A DNA stretch of 64,000 nucleotides, taken from Ostrinia nubilalis (lineage: Eukaryota > Arthropoda > Insecta > Lepidoptera > Crambidae). The stretch covers positions 9,965,001 to 10,029,000 of the forward strand of contig NC_087106.1 in the NCBI RefSeq assembly GCF_963855985.1, read 5' to 3'. A program made the position numbers and the translations under genes. Positions 46,337 through 56,899 of this stretch are shown in pieces. The notes beneath the pieces are model-generated. The model had not been told where the DNA came from, ran no database searches, and saw nothing but the letters and a program-made list of their open reading frames with translations. The stretch's first letter is position 1. Each line of letters starts with the position of its first letter.

Positions 46337-48612
46337 TACTGCCGCACAATTTATAAACGCAGTAAGTAACACGTGAACAATTTCGAGAAAAACGCGATCA
46401 AAGTTGTAATTTTGTTTTGGGGTGTCTACAATTAGTTACGCAAATATTTGTAAAAAAAAATATATGGGCTTATAGAGCTAAACTCAAAGTTTATTTTGAT
46501 ATGAGGTTTTTGTATTTTAATTAATATTTTGTATTTAAAATTATTAAAAAACTGTTTATGTTATGGATTAACTAAGTTTTCGTTCGATACTTACTACCCA
46601 TGAATGCAGTATGATTGTTCCTTACTGCGTTTATCAGTAGTTTTCGTTACTTACGGTACATGTGTTAAATGATTGATTAAAATTTGAGTTCTTACAACAT
46701 AATATATGCGCCGTATCTTTACAACTTACTGCATTTATAAGTGGGAGTGTGAATCAAAATAATTTATCAAAACTTTAAATGCGCAGTAATAATACAATTA
46801 TACTGCGCTTATCATAAGCCAATAACGCTTTCATGTTGAACTTTCCCAAATGACCAAGGGGTAAATGAAACAAGTATTACAAAATAATTGCTGAGATCGC
46901 TTGTTATTTAATCAAAAATTAAGATATGGCACCCACTTTTAGATCTTAATATACCAATCTAATAAAATAAAGACTCGGTCGTTCGTTTCATCCACTGCTG
47001 GACAACGGCCTCCCCCAAGGATTTCCACAAAGACCGGTCCTGTGCCGTTCGCATACAGGCACCTGCCGCGACCTTCACCAGATCATCGGTCCACCTAGTG
47101 GGAGGCTTGCCCACGCTGCGTCTTCCAGCTCGTGGTCGCCATTCAAAAACTTTCCTGCCCCAGCGGCCATCAGACAACTTATAGTGTCTCCAATCTTCAG
47201 AGGAGTGGGTACATCACGGCATTTGACATGATTTTTGTCTTGTCCATTAAAGACCCATTTGTTGAGAGGCTCTATTGAGGCAATCGAGCATTGAGCTTAG
47301 ATCCTCCACGGTCTCAGCCATGACTACGATATCGTCCGCGAATCAAAGATGGGTGATGTACTCGCCGATGATATTTATTCCCAATCCGCTCCAGTCCAGA
47401 AGCTTGAAAACATCTTCCAGGGTGGTAGTGAACAGTTTTAGAAATATGACATCTCCCTGTCTGACCCCTCGCTGCAACTGGAGTCCTGATCCCGGAGACG
47501 GACTGACATTGTGGTGTTTTCGTACAAGTCCTTCAACGATTATATCTATAATAAATTTGGCACCGTTGGAGAGACTGTAGCTTGAAGAGAGAAGTATTTC
47601 TCATAGACCACAAATTTCAGACAAAGTTGCTGATTATTCTCCTCAGTTTTCTGCCATAGATAAGTATGTGGTCTATCGTACTAAAGCCTTATCGGAAACC
47701 GGTTTGTTCGGGAGGCTAGATGTCGCGTGAAACCATTCGTGATGACTCTCAAAAACAGAATCAGAAGTGAGATGGGTAAAAAATAAATTCTTCAACAAGG
47801 TTTTGTTGCCTTTTTTGAAGAAGAGTATCACCACACTTCTGTGCCATGCCGTAGGCGTTTTTCCCTCAAGGATGACAGAATCGAATAGCTTCTAAAGAGC
47901 CTTTAGTACCGGCGTTCCGCCTGCTTTCAGAAGCTCGGCCGTGATTCCATCATCGCCCGGTGCCTTGTTGTTTTTCAGCTGTTTGAGAGCCATTCTAATC
48001 TCGTACAGACACGTCCGGGATATCTTCGGTAGGATAGTGTCGGGTCAATCTAGCTCTTGGGTCTTCGGCTAGATTTTTGTGACAGGTTTTCAACTTCTTC
48101 CAATAACGTAAGAGTCAGTCACTGCGTTCATAACATGTTAACACCTAGGCAGCACTCTGACAATCCTTAGTATGTACGCAGTATAATTGTAATTACTGCA
48201 TTAATATTAAGTACGAGTCATCTTTTTTTCCTATGGAAACATAATATCAGTGTGTGTTTAAGTGGAATTACTGCACATATACTATGTGCAAGGTGAACTT
48301 AACAATTGTAGAAACATAATAAGAATGATGTAATTGGCACATACTGCACTATTACTGTGTAGCAAATTAAGTAAGCGCGAGTATTCACATAATATTAAGT
48401 TATTATGTGCTCTTACTGCTAACATAGTATGTGAAGAAACCTACAATCTGCTCTTTACTGCGTTTATGATAATATGTATCTTCCGTTCTAAGATAGATAG
48501 AAAAAAACGGGTCTTTGATTCTTATAGATCGCGATGTCAGGATTCAGAATATTCAAAACAATCATAAATGCAGTAAGTGGTACTTACTGCGTTTATAAAT
48601 TGTGCGGCAGTA
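46337..48612. mobile_element. TIR element with repeated ACTGCGTTTAT motif, split by a LINE
   Basis: The ends are TACTGCCGCACAATTTATAA, continuing acgcagtaagta, and the inverse, with TA on the outer sides. TTACTGCGTTTAT is exact at 46353 (inverse), 46622, 48455 and 48584, with many variants (for example ttactgcatttat at 46729, tactgcgcttat at 46802, ttactgcattaat at 48197). Without the LINE it would be about 1.1 kb. Confidence 0.8.
46975..48105 (-). pseudogene. RTE-type LINE, reverse transcriptase part, minus strand
   Basis: Reading the minus strand from 48105: LKQLKNNKAPGDDGITAELL (fingers/palm start), a region with LQLQRGVRQGDVIS, FADDIVVMAE (catalytic FADD), and at the end RWGRKVFEWRPRAGRRSVGK, PPTRWTDDLVK and a WKSLGEA region with stop at 46959. 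Frames change several times, so the copy is dead, and it is 5'-truncated. It sits inside the 46337-48612 element. Confidence 0.85.
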
Positions 48613-48659
48613 TAGTAATGTGACTATTGAAAAAAAACTTTATCACAATTGAAAAGGGT

Positions 48660-49030
48660 TCAATTTTTTTATGCATATCAAGGCAGAGACACAATCGCAC
48701 CTGATGTTATGTCGTCCCTCGCATGACTAACTATCCTATCTCAGTTTTGCCACTTTCTCAAAACCACGGGTTTTCAGTTAGGTCAATTCAAATTTAGTTT
48801 CTGTTTATACTTTACGGACCTCGTGGGAGGAAAAATAGGTACATACAGATACGTGTGTTAGAGAAAATCGTAGACAATAGAAGCAGGAAAAAATTTGTAG
48901 TCCGTTAGGACTTGAGTTATCAAATCGCCAAAAGACTGAGATAGGATAGTTAGTCATGCGAGCGACGATGTGGGATGCAGTCTAGGATGGTACATATCTG
49001 CCCTGTAAGTGCCTTTTCACTCTCGCATTG
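48660..49030 (-). pseudogene. LINE 3' end, interrupted by a MITE
   Basis: On the minus strand: gcgagagtgaaaaggcactt, atgtaccatcctagactgca, tcccac, then the MITE, then atcaggtgcgattgtgtctc. It is the same tail as 45900-46010. Confidence 0.7.
48711..48967. mobile_element. MITE, about 257 bp, inside a LINE tail
   Basis: The inverted ends are gtcgtccctcgcatgactaa, continuing ctatcctatctcagt, and the inverse with a few changes. The LINE text continues on both sides. Confidence 0.8.
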
Positions 49031-49603
49031 AAGAGGCCCGCCGTTTACGAAATCCACGGGAAGAGTAGGAGTGGAACGTGCTACTATTATGTATTCTGTG
49101 GTGGTACTTAAACGTGTTCTCACCCTACTGATAGTTTTAAGGGTTAGTATATTATTATGTCCTATGAAATTATGATACTGACAGAGTCTAACTCCGAGAC
49201 AAAGACAAAGAGAAAGATCTGTGTCATTGGTTTTTTATTCTGAAAAATAAATTATTTTTAGTTACTGGTTACAGTTATACTGTGGCAACAAGGATGTATT
49301 TTACGACATCCTAGTTTATTGTCGACTGTCTCTGACGTTATTGAATATTGTATTTGGGCAGAAAAATAGTGCTTTTGGGTGCTTTAAGAGATTAAATGCT
49401 TCTTAGTACGATGTTGGTGAAAATGAAAAATCTACAAATGTAAAAAGCAAGAAGAAAATGGTTCAACAATAAATTATTTTTTCAAATTCAATTTTTTATG
49501 CAGGACAAGGCAGGTATTTGACCGCAAACGTACCTACCTGGTGTTAAATTGTGTATATTGTGAACCATAAGATTCAATAATTATACTGACGTTATTAATT
49601 AAA
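49031..49603. other. Non-coding; LINE scrap near 49505-49550
   Basis: aggcaggtatttgaccgcaa...acctggtgtt resembles the LINE tail at 45960-46015 inverted. Nothing else. Confidence 0.35.
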
Positions 49604-49607
49604 TTTA

Positions 49608-49831
49608 TGTAGGATTGTAATATCTATGGCGTAAATACTCCATTGTCTTAAACTCTTTGGATGTACGAACGAGTGTGAGCGAGACGAATGTACGGAGAGT
49701 GAGTGAGAAGGAAGAAAAGGGGTGATGGCGGCAAGACGGTTATGAGTAAAGTGTGGCTCTGTATTTTATAAAAGAAGATTAAACATATTATTGGAAGAAA
49801 CTGATTTTCCTTGCGAAGCCCCGTCCCTACA
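49608..49831 (+). repeat. 5' LTR, 224 bp
   Basis: It begins TGT and ends ACA. A TATAAAAG box lies at 49767-49774, which would put transcription start near 49800, leaving a very short R/U5. It differs from the 3' LTR by two bases near its end (gcgaagcc here, gcaatgcc there). Confidence 0.95.
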
Positions 49832-49836
49832 AATTT

Positions 49837-49854
49837 TGGGGGCTCGTCCGGGAT
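49837..49854 (+). promoter_or_regulatory. Primer binding site, tRNA-Pro
   Basis: TGGGGGCTCGTCCGGGAT, five bases after the LTR, is the exact complement of the 3' end of tRNA-Pro including CCA. Reverse transcription would start here. Confidence 0.92.
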
Positions 49855-49932
49855 AATTATCTTCGCGGTGGACGGTGTACTTCGTGAGAAAATCTCAATA
49901 AGACGTACGAGCACACGCGTACGACGACGCCA

Positions 49933-52344
49933 TTGTACCGGCCGGCGTGTTTCAAGATTCAGACGGGATCATACGACGGAAACATGCCGAACTACGGCAA
50001 AGAAAGACGTAAAAGCCGACAAGACGACTATGAAGATTGTGCTGACGACAATATCACGCATAACCCGACGCACATGTTGCAAATGACGGCGGAGTTGGTG
50101 CCTAGATACAGCGGGAGAGATAATACCTATCCCGTGTCACGCTGGATTGAAGACGTCGAGAGCAACGCGGAAATATTCGGTTGGTCTCCGTTGCAGCAGC
50201 TGCTGGTGGCACGAAGGTCACTAACGGACACTGCGCAGCTGTGGCTCAGATCCGAACGTCCGTTTAAGTGCTGGGACGACTTGAAGGCGGCGATATCGAA
50301 AGAATTCCCAGACACCGTGGACATCAAAGCCATTCACGAACAAATGAGTGCTAGAAAGAAGCGGTCGGATGAAACATGCCTCGACTATATGCTGATCATG
50401 AAGGAGTTGGGCAAGCGTGGCAAGATGCCGGACTACGTTGCGATTAAATACATCGTTGACGGAATCGTGGACGTAGAAACAAACAAGATCATGCTTTACG
50501 GGGTTACGACCTATAACGACTTAAAGGAGAAGCTTAAAATCTATGAAACGATATCAAGAAAAATGCAGAGTGCTGTGCAGCAGAGGCGTGCAGTGAGTAC
50601 AAGCAAGCAGCAGGGTGATCGACGAGGGTCGTGGAAGATTCGGTGCTATAGCTGTGGAGAGACTGGACATGCATCAACTGATTGCCCGCATAAAAGCAAA
50701 GGTATGAAGTGCTTTAAGTGCAACCAATTCGGCCATGTTGGATCGGCTTGCACTTCGACTGCGACGGCGAATCGGAAGACTTCGGAGGAGTTCGGTAAAT
50801 CTCGGCAAGACGACCACAGACAAAAGAAGAGCGCTATGTTCGCGGCTGACATCACTCGAGACTGCGGCGCCTGTAGCGGTGAGCTATGGAACGAACTACA
50901 AGACTACCAACATCATGACAAGAAGCGGACGATATTCACTACGTCAAACTCCATAGAAGGCAGCGCCCCTAGCGGCTCTAGTACGAACGACGACGAACCA
51001 AAGATGGCGACATTTGTTTACGACGAGATGTCAACAACATTGTCAACCTCGCAGATCAACAAAACGGAGGAGAAAAAGCCGGTTATTGTGTTGACAATGA
51101 ATGAAGTACCGCAAAAAGCGTTAGTTGACTCCGGCAGCGACGTGAATATCATATCAGAGGACGTTTACATCGAGTTGGGAAAGCCCAAATGTGAGAAAGA
51201 TGATTTGGTGCTATCTGGAATTGGACAAGGAACAGTGCGTTCGTTGGGAAAGTGTCTCCTAAACCTGTGCGTAGACGAACAATATTATGTAGACGTGATA
51301 TTTCATGTAATAAACAAAGAATATGTACCTTACGACGTAATACTAGGACAAGAGTTTTTGAATGACGTAACAGTTGTGATTAAAAAGGGTTGTGTAAAGT
51401 TTTATACTAAAGAATGGGAACGACTGGGATGTTATGTGAGTGAGGTATGTTCATCTAATTCTGTTGTAGGTCCCATGAAAGATCCAGCTTTGAGAGAGGA
51501 AGTCATCGAGTGTATACAGAAGTACAAACCGGAACAGACGGAGGAAGCACCACTGCAGCTTAAGATTGTGCTTAAGGATGAGGTACCTGTGGCACTACGA
51601 CCGCGACGACTGGCACTTAAGGAGCAGGAGATTGTGGAGGAACAGATTGCAGAATGGTTAGAAAAGGACATAATACGCGTAAGTCACTCTGAATATAGCA
51701 GTCCATTGGTTTTGGTCAAGAAAAAAGATAATTCCATTAGAGTTTGTGTTGACTATAGGATGGTGAACAGAAAGATTATGAAAGACGAGTTTCCATTACC
51801 AGTAATTGAAGATTTAATAGATAAATTAAAAGATGCCAAGGTGTACAGCGTGTTAGATTTAAAAGACGGGTTCTTTCACCTGAGAGTAAGTGAAGAGTCG
51901 ATAAAGTATACATCTTTTGTTACACACAATGGACAGTATGAGTTTTTAACGATAATCTTCAGAGACCTATTAGCGAAGGGAGAAGTAATTATATTCATTG
52001 ACGATTTGTTGATTCCTGCAAAAGACGAAATTCAAGCTGTGCAACGCCTTAAAGATGTACTTATGATTTCAGAGCGATATGGGTTAGAAATGAATTGGAA
52101 AAAGGCAACATTGGTTTGCAGAGAAATAGAATATTTGGGACACTTGGTTAAAGACGGAGAGGTGAGACCGACCACTGAGAAGATAGATGCAGTGATGAGA
52201 TATCCAAAGCCAGCAACAACAAGGCAAGTTCGCAGTTTTCTTGGTCTAACCTCATATTTCCGAAAATATATAAAAGATTATGCACAGATAGCTAAACCAC
52301 TAACAGATTTATTAAAGAAGGACATTTTGTTTCAATTGAGATAA
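49933..52344 (+). CDS. Retrotransposon Gag, protease and truncated reverse transcriptase (803 codons)
   Basis: The likely start is the second ATG (49984, MPNYGKERRK); the first in-frame ATG is 49933. Residues about 50-190 form a retrotransposon gag region (FGWSPLQQLLVARR, W..LKAAISKEFP). Two CCHC zinc knuckles follow, CYSCGETGHASTDC (from 238) and CFKCNQFGHVGSAC (from 260), which bind RNA. The aspartic protease site is VDSGSD (about 398-403). RT begins near 560; VLDLKDGFF (first catalytic Asp at about 642) and FIDDLL (Asp 690-691) are present but only about 48 residues apart, where 65-75 is usual. The block with the PFGL-type motif is missing, yet the frame stays open. The frame ends just after the RT connection (LTDLLKK), with RNase H absent. 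Confidence 0.92.
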   Translation: MYRPACFKIQTGSYDGNMPNYGKERRKSRQDDYEDCADDNITHNPTHMLQMTAELVPRYSGRDNTYPVSRWIEDVESNAEIFGWSPLQQLLVARRSLTDTAQLWLRSERPFKCWDDLKAAISKEFPDTVDIKAIHEQMSARKKRSDETCLDYMLIMKELGKRGKMPDYVAIKYIVDGIVDVETNKIMLYGVTTYNDLKEKLKIYETISRKMQSAVQQRRAVSTSKQQGDRRGSWKIRCYSCGETGHASTDCPHKSKGMKCFKCNQFGHVGSACTSTATANRKTSEEFGKSRQDDHRQKKSAMFAADITRDCGACSGELWNELQDYQHHDKKRTIFTTSNSIEGSAPSGSSTNDDEPKMATFVYDEMSTTLSTSQINKTEEKKPVIVLTMNEVPQKALVDSGSDVNIISEDVYIELGKPKCEKDDLVLSGIGQGTVRSLGKCLLNLCVDEQYYVDVIFHVINKEYVPYDVILGQEFLNDVTVVIKKGCVKFYTKEWERLGCYVSEVCSSNSVVGPMKDPALREEVIECIQKYKPEQTEEAPLQLKIVLKDEVPVALRPRRLALKEQEIVEEQIAEWLEKDIIRVSHSEYSSPLVLVKKKDNSIRVCVDYRMVNRKIMKDEFPLPVIEDLIDKLKDAKVYSVLDLKDGFFHLRVSEESIKYTSFVTHNGQYEFLTIIFRDLLAKGEVIIFIDDLLIPAKDEIQAVQRLKDVLMISERYGLEMNWKKATLVCREIEYLGHLVKDGEVRPTTEKIDAVMRYPKPATTRQVRSFLGLTSYFRKYIKDYAQIAKPLTDLLKKDILFQLR

Positions 52345-52382
52345 TTAAACAAGACTATTACATACAAGACTTACAAAAGAAG

Positions 52383-53315
52383 TTGCAAGAGTTTGTGGTT
52401 ACCTGCATACCTTGTCTGATGGCAACTAAGAAGGCTGGGAAACAAGAAGGCTATTTGAACCTAATAGATAAAGAAGGTATTCCCTTACACACACTTCATA
52501 TAGATCATGTAGGACCGTTGACAGACACGAAGAAACAATATAACCACATTTTGACAATAGTAGATGGATTCACGAAGTTCACATGGATATTTCCAACTAA
52601 GAGTACAACGAGTAAAGAGACAATTGAGAAGCTGAAGATGCACCAACAGCATTTTGGAAATCCTGTAAGAATAATAAGTGACAGAGGAACGGCATTCACC
52701 GGGGGTGAATTTCAAGATTATTGCAAAGAAGAGAATATTCAACATGTCACCATCACGACGGGTGTACCAAGAGGAAATGGACAGGTAGAAAGACTACATA
52801 GGACTATTTTGGCTGTGTTGACCAAGTTGTGTATAGAACATCCATCATTATGGTACAAGCACATCAGCCGAGTGCAGAGGGTTATAAATAGTACCTACCA
52901 GCGTAGCATAGACACGACTCCATTTCATCTGATGGTTGGTATAAACATGAGATGTAAAGAAGACCTGGAAATATTGGATTTACTAAGACAAGAAGAGATT
53001 GATCAATATGATGAACAAAGAGAAGACATTAGAATGAAAGCTAAGCAGCAAATACTTCAGGTACAGGAGGAAAATAGGAAGACTTTCAATGAGAAGAGGA
53101 AACCAAGTTCTCAATACAAAGAAGGAGATTTGGTGGCCATAAAGAGGACTCAGTATGGACCGGGTTTGAAGCTGAAACCTAAGTATCTAGGACCGTACCG
53201 GGTGACGAAGGTTAAGCGGAAAGATCGTTACGACGTAGAGAAGATGGATACTGCTGCTGAAGGGCCTAATAAGACGTCCAGCTCAGCTGATCAAATGAAG
53301 CCGTGGCCTAATTAG
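52383..53315 (+). CDS. Retrotransposon integrase fragment (310 codons)
   Basis: The open frame extends upstream of the first ATG to about 52344, in a different phase from the gag-RT frame. It keeps the second half of the HHCC zinc finger (CIPC, residues 8-11) but not the His pair. The catalytic core has Asp41 (HIDHVG), Asp100 (SDRG) and Glu136 (GNGQVE), with exactly 35 residues between the last two, so the DD35E triad is intact. The C-terminal part has a GDLVAIKR / KYLGPYRV domain that binds DNA. The join with the RT frame marks a deletion that removed RNase H and the start of integrase. It has no start of its own, so it would need an intact relative in trans. Confidence 0.9.
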   Translation: MQEFVVTCIPCLMATKKAGKQEGYLNLIDKEGIPLHTLHIDHVGPLTDTKKQYNHILTIVDGFTKFTWIFPTKSTTSKETIEKLKMHQQHFGNPVRIISDRGTAFTGGEFQDYCKEENIQHVTITTGVPRGNGQVERLHRTILAVLTKLCIEHPSLWYKHISRVQRVINSTYQRSIDTTPFHLMVGINMRCKEDLEILDLLRQEEIDQYDEQREDIRMKAKQQILQVQEENRKTFNEKRKPSSQYKEGDLVAIKRTQYGPGLKLKPKYLGPYRVTKVKRKDRYDVEKMDTAAEGPNKTSSSADQMKPWPN

Positions 53316-54042
53316 GTAAAGTATCTTGCTATTTTAAATAAGAGGTGATGAATGAAAGAATTTGTAAATTAAAAACCATTTTTATTACAATTGTTACGGT
53401 CATTCATTATTGTATATTTTATTTCACTAAAATGTAAAGTTTAGCATAGTTCATGTTTCACTAACTGATTAATTAAGTATAAAGATGAACAATATTACAG
53501 TTTTATTAACATTGGTGTGTTTAGAACTTGAATATCTTAAGACTTGATATTGAGTAACCTGAAATTAAAGATTTCGAATTATTTCTATAAGATTAATAAA
53601 TAAGATGATATACACTATCTTAGATGTAAAGTGTTTAAGACTAAGTTGAAAGATTGGTTTATAATAAGATGATAACTGTAAGATGTGTAAAAGTGTAAAA
53701 TGAGATGTGTACTATGTAAGGAGTCAAAAATCTAAAATGTTAAGGATTTCATGTAAATTGTATAAGAATAGTAGTTTACCGTTAGATGTTTATTTAAGTA
53801 GTTATTTTGAAAGTTTGCTTTGTGTAAGAAGCTAAATGTAACATAGAGTTTAAATTTGGAGCTATTGGATGCTTGAATAAGTTTTTATTTACAAAGTTAG
53901 CTATGTATAAAGTTTAAGATGTTAGGAGATGTAACTAAAATTTAATGAGTTGAGTATTTACAAAGTTTAATGATGTTTAATGAAAGTAAGTATTTGTAGC
54001 CTAAGATTGTCTGAGGACAGACAAAGACAGGATTGCCGAGAG
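53316..54042 (+). other. Non-coding 3' region of the retrotransposon
   Basis: AT-rich, no envelope or other frame. The polypurine tract before the 3' LTR is not clear-cut; gacagacaaagacagg (about 54015) is the best purine-rich stretch. Confidence 0.6.
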
Positions 54043-54266
54043 TGTAGGATTGTAATATCTATGGCGTAAATACTCCATTGTCTTAAACTCTTTGGATGTA
54101 CGAACGAGTGTGAGCGAGACGAATGTACGGAGAGTGAGTGAGAAGGAAGAAAAGGGGTGATGGCGGCAAGACGGTTATGAGTAAAGTGTGGCTCTGTATT
54201 TTATAAAAGAAGATTAAACATATTATTGGAAGAAACTGATTTTCCTTGCAATGCCCCGTCCCTACA
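54043..54266 (+). repeat. 3' LTR, 224 bp
   Basis: TGT...ACA, two substitutions relative to the 5' LTR, followed by the TTTA target duplication. Confidence 0.95.
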
Positions 54267-54270
54267 TTTA

Positions 54271-55097
54271 AATAATAAAAAAACACTTACCTGGACTTGC
54301 AGCATCGAGCAGCATCAGCATCGAGCGGCAGCAGCATCTCCATTCTTAACACGAACACTTACTAAGCACTTCACTAACTTTTAACACAAACACTTCACTA
54401 ACGTTGCCTCGACACGTCCGTTCACTGTGGAGGTTGGAGAGCGACTGACAGTTTGGTACTCGAATCGTCATAAAGTAAACGAGTGAATGAGTGAGTGAAC
54501 CGAGTGAATGATTGTATTGAGTGACTATGTAAGATACTGAGAGATCGTAATCTGTTAAAATTGGCGATGTCAATAAAATACATTTTTTTTATAAAATTTA
54601 ATTTTTCTTTACTAATATTAAAAATATTAAAGTAAAATAAATAAAAAGAAATAAAAATAAAATTCATATCACATCAGGCCAGGGCCCATAAAATTCCAAT
54701 AATAATTACATTAAATAAATTAAATAATTAAGAGGAAACATTTGCATTTTTGTATGCTCCAAAACTACTGGATGGATTTAGAATATTTCAGTATTAGAAT
54801 CTTTTTTTTGATGAATAAACTTTTTGAATTTATATATTTTTTAAATTTTGTTAATTATACGGGCCGTTATAAACAAATAAAAGAGATAGTTGACAACACA
54901 ATCAATATAACCATAGAATCAAATGGAATCATATAATCATACAACCAATCCATAGAATAAAATTAAGATTTTAAAGAAAATGTGAGTGTATCATGTTAAA
55001 AGAAAACAAGACATTTTATTACCTACGTGTAAAATAACCCTTTTCAGTGCGACATTATACCTTTTTCTTAACTCGAACCACAGAAATAGTAATTATA
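54271..55097. other. AT-rich non-coding; short agc/tga repeats
   Basis: agcatcgagcagcatcagca at about 54300 and gtgaatgagtgagtgaacc near 54485 are imperfect short tandem repeats. No gene. Confidence 0.4.
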
Positions 55098-55569
55098 CAG
55101 GGTGGAATTTTGTAATGCCACCTGGAGGGAAAGTACTCTTAATACTGCAGATAGAAAATTTTACTGAAAGAAAACATTCCTTTATTTTTGAAAAGAAAGA
55201 GAACTGCATTCATAGATTTTCGAAAATTTTTCGAAAATTCTATACCATACGATACAATTTTCTGTACATAGGTAATTAAAATAATTTAAGATTTTATGGA
55301 TTTCCTTTAATTTGATTTATCAAGTTTGTTAGAGAGATTTCATCCTTATACTTGATCCTAACGATCGATGCAATAAAAATACAGGGTGTAATTTTTAACA
55401 GATTTAAGCTGGTTCGATTCCCGAGTGTGGCAAGCAAACTTTTGGAAATCTTTGAATGCAGTTCTATTTCTTTTTAAAAATAAAGGAATGTTTTCTTTGA
55501 GAAAAAATTTCTATCTACAATATTAAGAGTACTTTCCCTCCAGGTGGCATTACAAAATTCCACCCTCTG
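55098..55569. repeat. Foldback element, arms of about 170 bp, CAGGGTGG ends
   Basis: cagggtggaattttgtaatg, ccacctggagggaaagtact and their inverse frame a 120-bp loop containing another cagggtg word. Related copies are at 57014-57171 and 59033-59200. Confidence 0.82.
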
Positions 55570-55592
55570 TATATAGGTCTAGCGCTGAACCT

Positions 55593-56121
55593 AGTCAGTG
55601 CCTGTGGTATGGGAGAGGCACTGGAGGATGTTTTTGAGACGTCAAACGTCAGCGAGACTTCAGATATAATTAATCATATTCATGGATTCCGTGGAGGGTA
55701 GTTGAACGGGAAGCATGGTCGATCTGTTTTAATGGTTTCAATTTATTATTTAATGGACTTTAGTGTACAAATTTGGTGTTATTTTGCGTTCTAAAGTGCA
55801 GTGAAGTGATAAATTATAAAAAAACATTGAAATACTTCGAATTTGAGCGCGCATCGAGTGTCGAGTGGGTTGTCGTATGAACAACCCGCATTGGACCCGG
55901 TGGCGTCTCGAAACCTGCTTACTTAACTCCACGGAATCTATGAAAAATCAATAGATCTGAAACACCCACGTTCTATTGATAACTATGTCAATTATTTTTC
56001 ACTCGACATTGGCAGAAATAAACCTCCCAGAGAGGTTTGGTTGCCATTAAAAAAAAAAACACATTCATAATTATGTCAATGTCACCCCTCCCGAGCCGCT
56101 CCCATACCTCAGGCACTGACT
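55593..56121. mobile_element. TIR element, 529 bp
   Basis: The inverted ends are agtcagtgcctgtggtatgg and the inverse of agtcagtgcctgaggtatgg. Inside lies a second inverted pair, attccgtggag / ctccacggaat (about 55686 and 55927). A short relative is at 16512-16650. Confidence 0.78.
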
Positions 56122-56258
56122 GAAAGACCTATAAATATGTCTATTACTCGGTCGCAGATGGCTTGTTGCGGTAGCAGACGCGCCAGGTGTTTGCAAGAAG
56201 ACGTTTTGGGGGAAGGAACTTGAATGGCCCATCTTCTAAAATGATTTATATGTGTTTA

Positions 56259-56492
56259 CTAGCTTTCCGCCCGCGGCTTCGCCCGCGTGGAATTTTGTCT
56301 GTCACAGAAAAACTTTATCGCGCGCGTCCCTGTTTCAAAAACCGGGATAAAAACTATCCTATGTTCTTTCCCGGGACTCAAACTATCTCTATGCCAAATT
56401 TCATCAAAATCGGTTGCGAGGTTTAAGCGGGAAAGCGTAACAGACAGACAGACAGACAGAGTTACTTTCGCATTTATAATATTAAGTTGGGA
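56259..56492 (-). mobile_element. Short Helitron-like element, near-identical to 10610-10842
   Basis: On the minus strand it starts TCCCAACTTAATATTATAAA and ends gcgggcggaaagCTAG. It differs from the other copy at about two positions. Confidence 0.85.
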
Positions 56493-56817
56493 TTGGGATA
56501 AGTTTCTGCTTCCGCCTACGGATTCATTCTAGCTTTTAATTTGTTATTGTATTGTTACTGTAAGAAACAGTAATTTCATAGCAAAATATTTGTTAATATC
56601 AATATGAAACATTACAAAATTATCAGAATTTATCGTCCTTACATACATTACACTACTTATCCTAAACTTACATGATGCGGGCTGCATTCGATTTGACCTG
56701 CTGACCGTTTGCCCACAGAACGCATCCACGTGACTGTGCAGTGTAGCAAATCCTATGGTTGATGTTTTGGAAATCCTCATAAAGTAACCATTGGATAATT
56801 TCGACCACCCCACCATC
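56493..56817. other. Non-coding, nothing recognised
   Basis: Upstream region of the tRNA-Leu gene; no further signal seen. Confidence 0.35.
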
Positions 56818-56899
56818 GGTAGCGTGGCCGAGCGGTCTAAGGCGCTGGTTTAAGGCACCAGTCTCTTCGGAGGCGTGGGTTCGAATCCCACCGCTGCCA
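56818..56899 (+). tRNA. tRNA-Leu (anticodon AAG)
   Basis: The 82-nt sequence has acceptor stem ggtagcg / cgctgcc with discriminator A. Box A is tggccgagcggtctaagg. The anticodon stem ctggt/accag encloses loop ttaaggc with AAG at 34-36. The long variable arm tctcttcggaggc is typical of tRNA-Leu, and the T arm gtgggttcgaatcccac holds box B. A TTTTTT run starts two bases downstream (polymerase III terminator). No intron. It decodes CUU, and CUC if A34 becomes inosine. Confidence 0.97.

Larger units (their letters stand above)
49608..54266 (+). mobile_element. Ty3/gypsy-type LTR retrotransposon, 4.66 kb, internally deleted
   Basis: The order is 5' LTR, tRNA primer site, gag-protease-RT frame, integrase frame, about 700 bp AT-rich non-coding, 3' LTR. 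The gene order PR-RT-...-IN places it in Ty3/gypsy (Metaviridae). A 4-bp target duplication TTTA lies at 49604-49607 and 54267-54270. The LTRs are 222/224 identical, so the insertion is young. RNase H, part of the RT palm and the start of integrase are missing. No envelope frame is present. Confidence 0.93.

Noticed and set aside
50127..52745. Minus-strand and alternate-phase frames in the retrotransposon
   Set aside because: They are shadows of the gag-pol and integrase frames.
53316..54042. Possible envelope gene after integrase
   Set aside because: No frame of useful length exists, so the element is not an envelope-bearing errantivirus in its present state.
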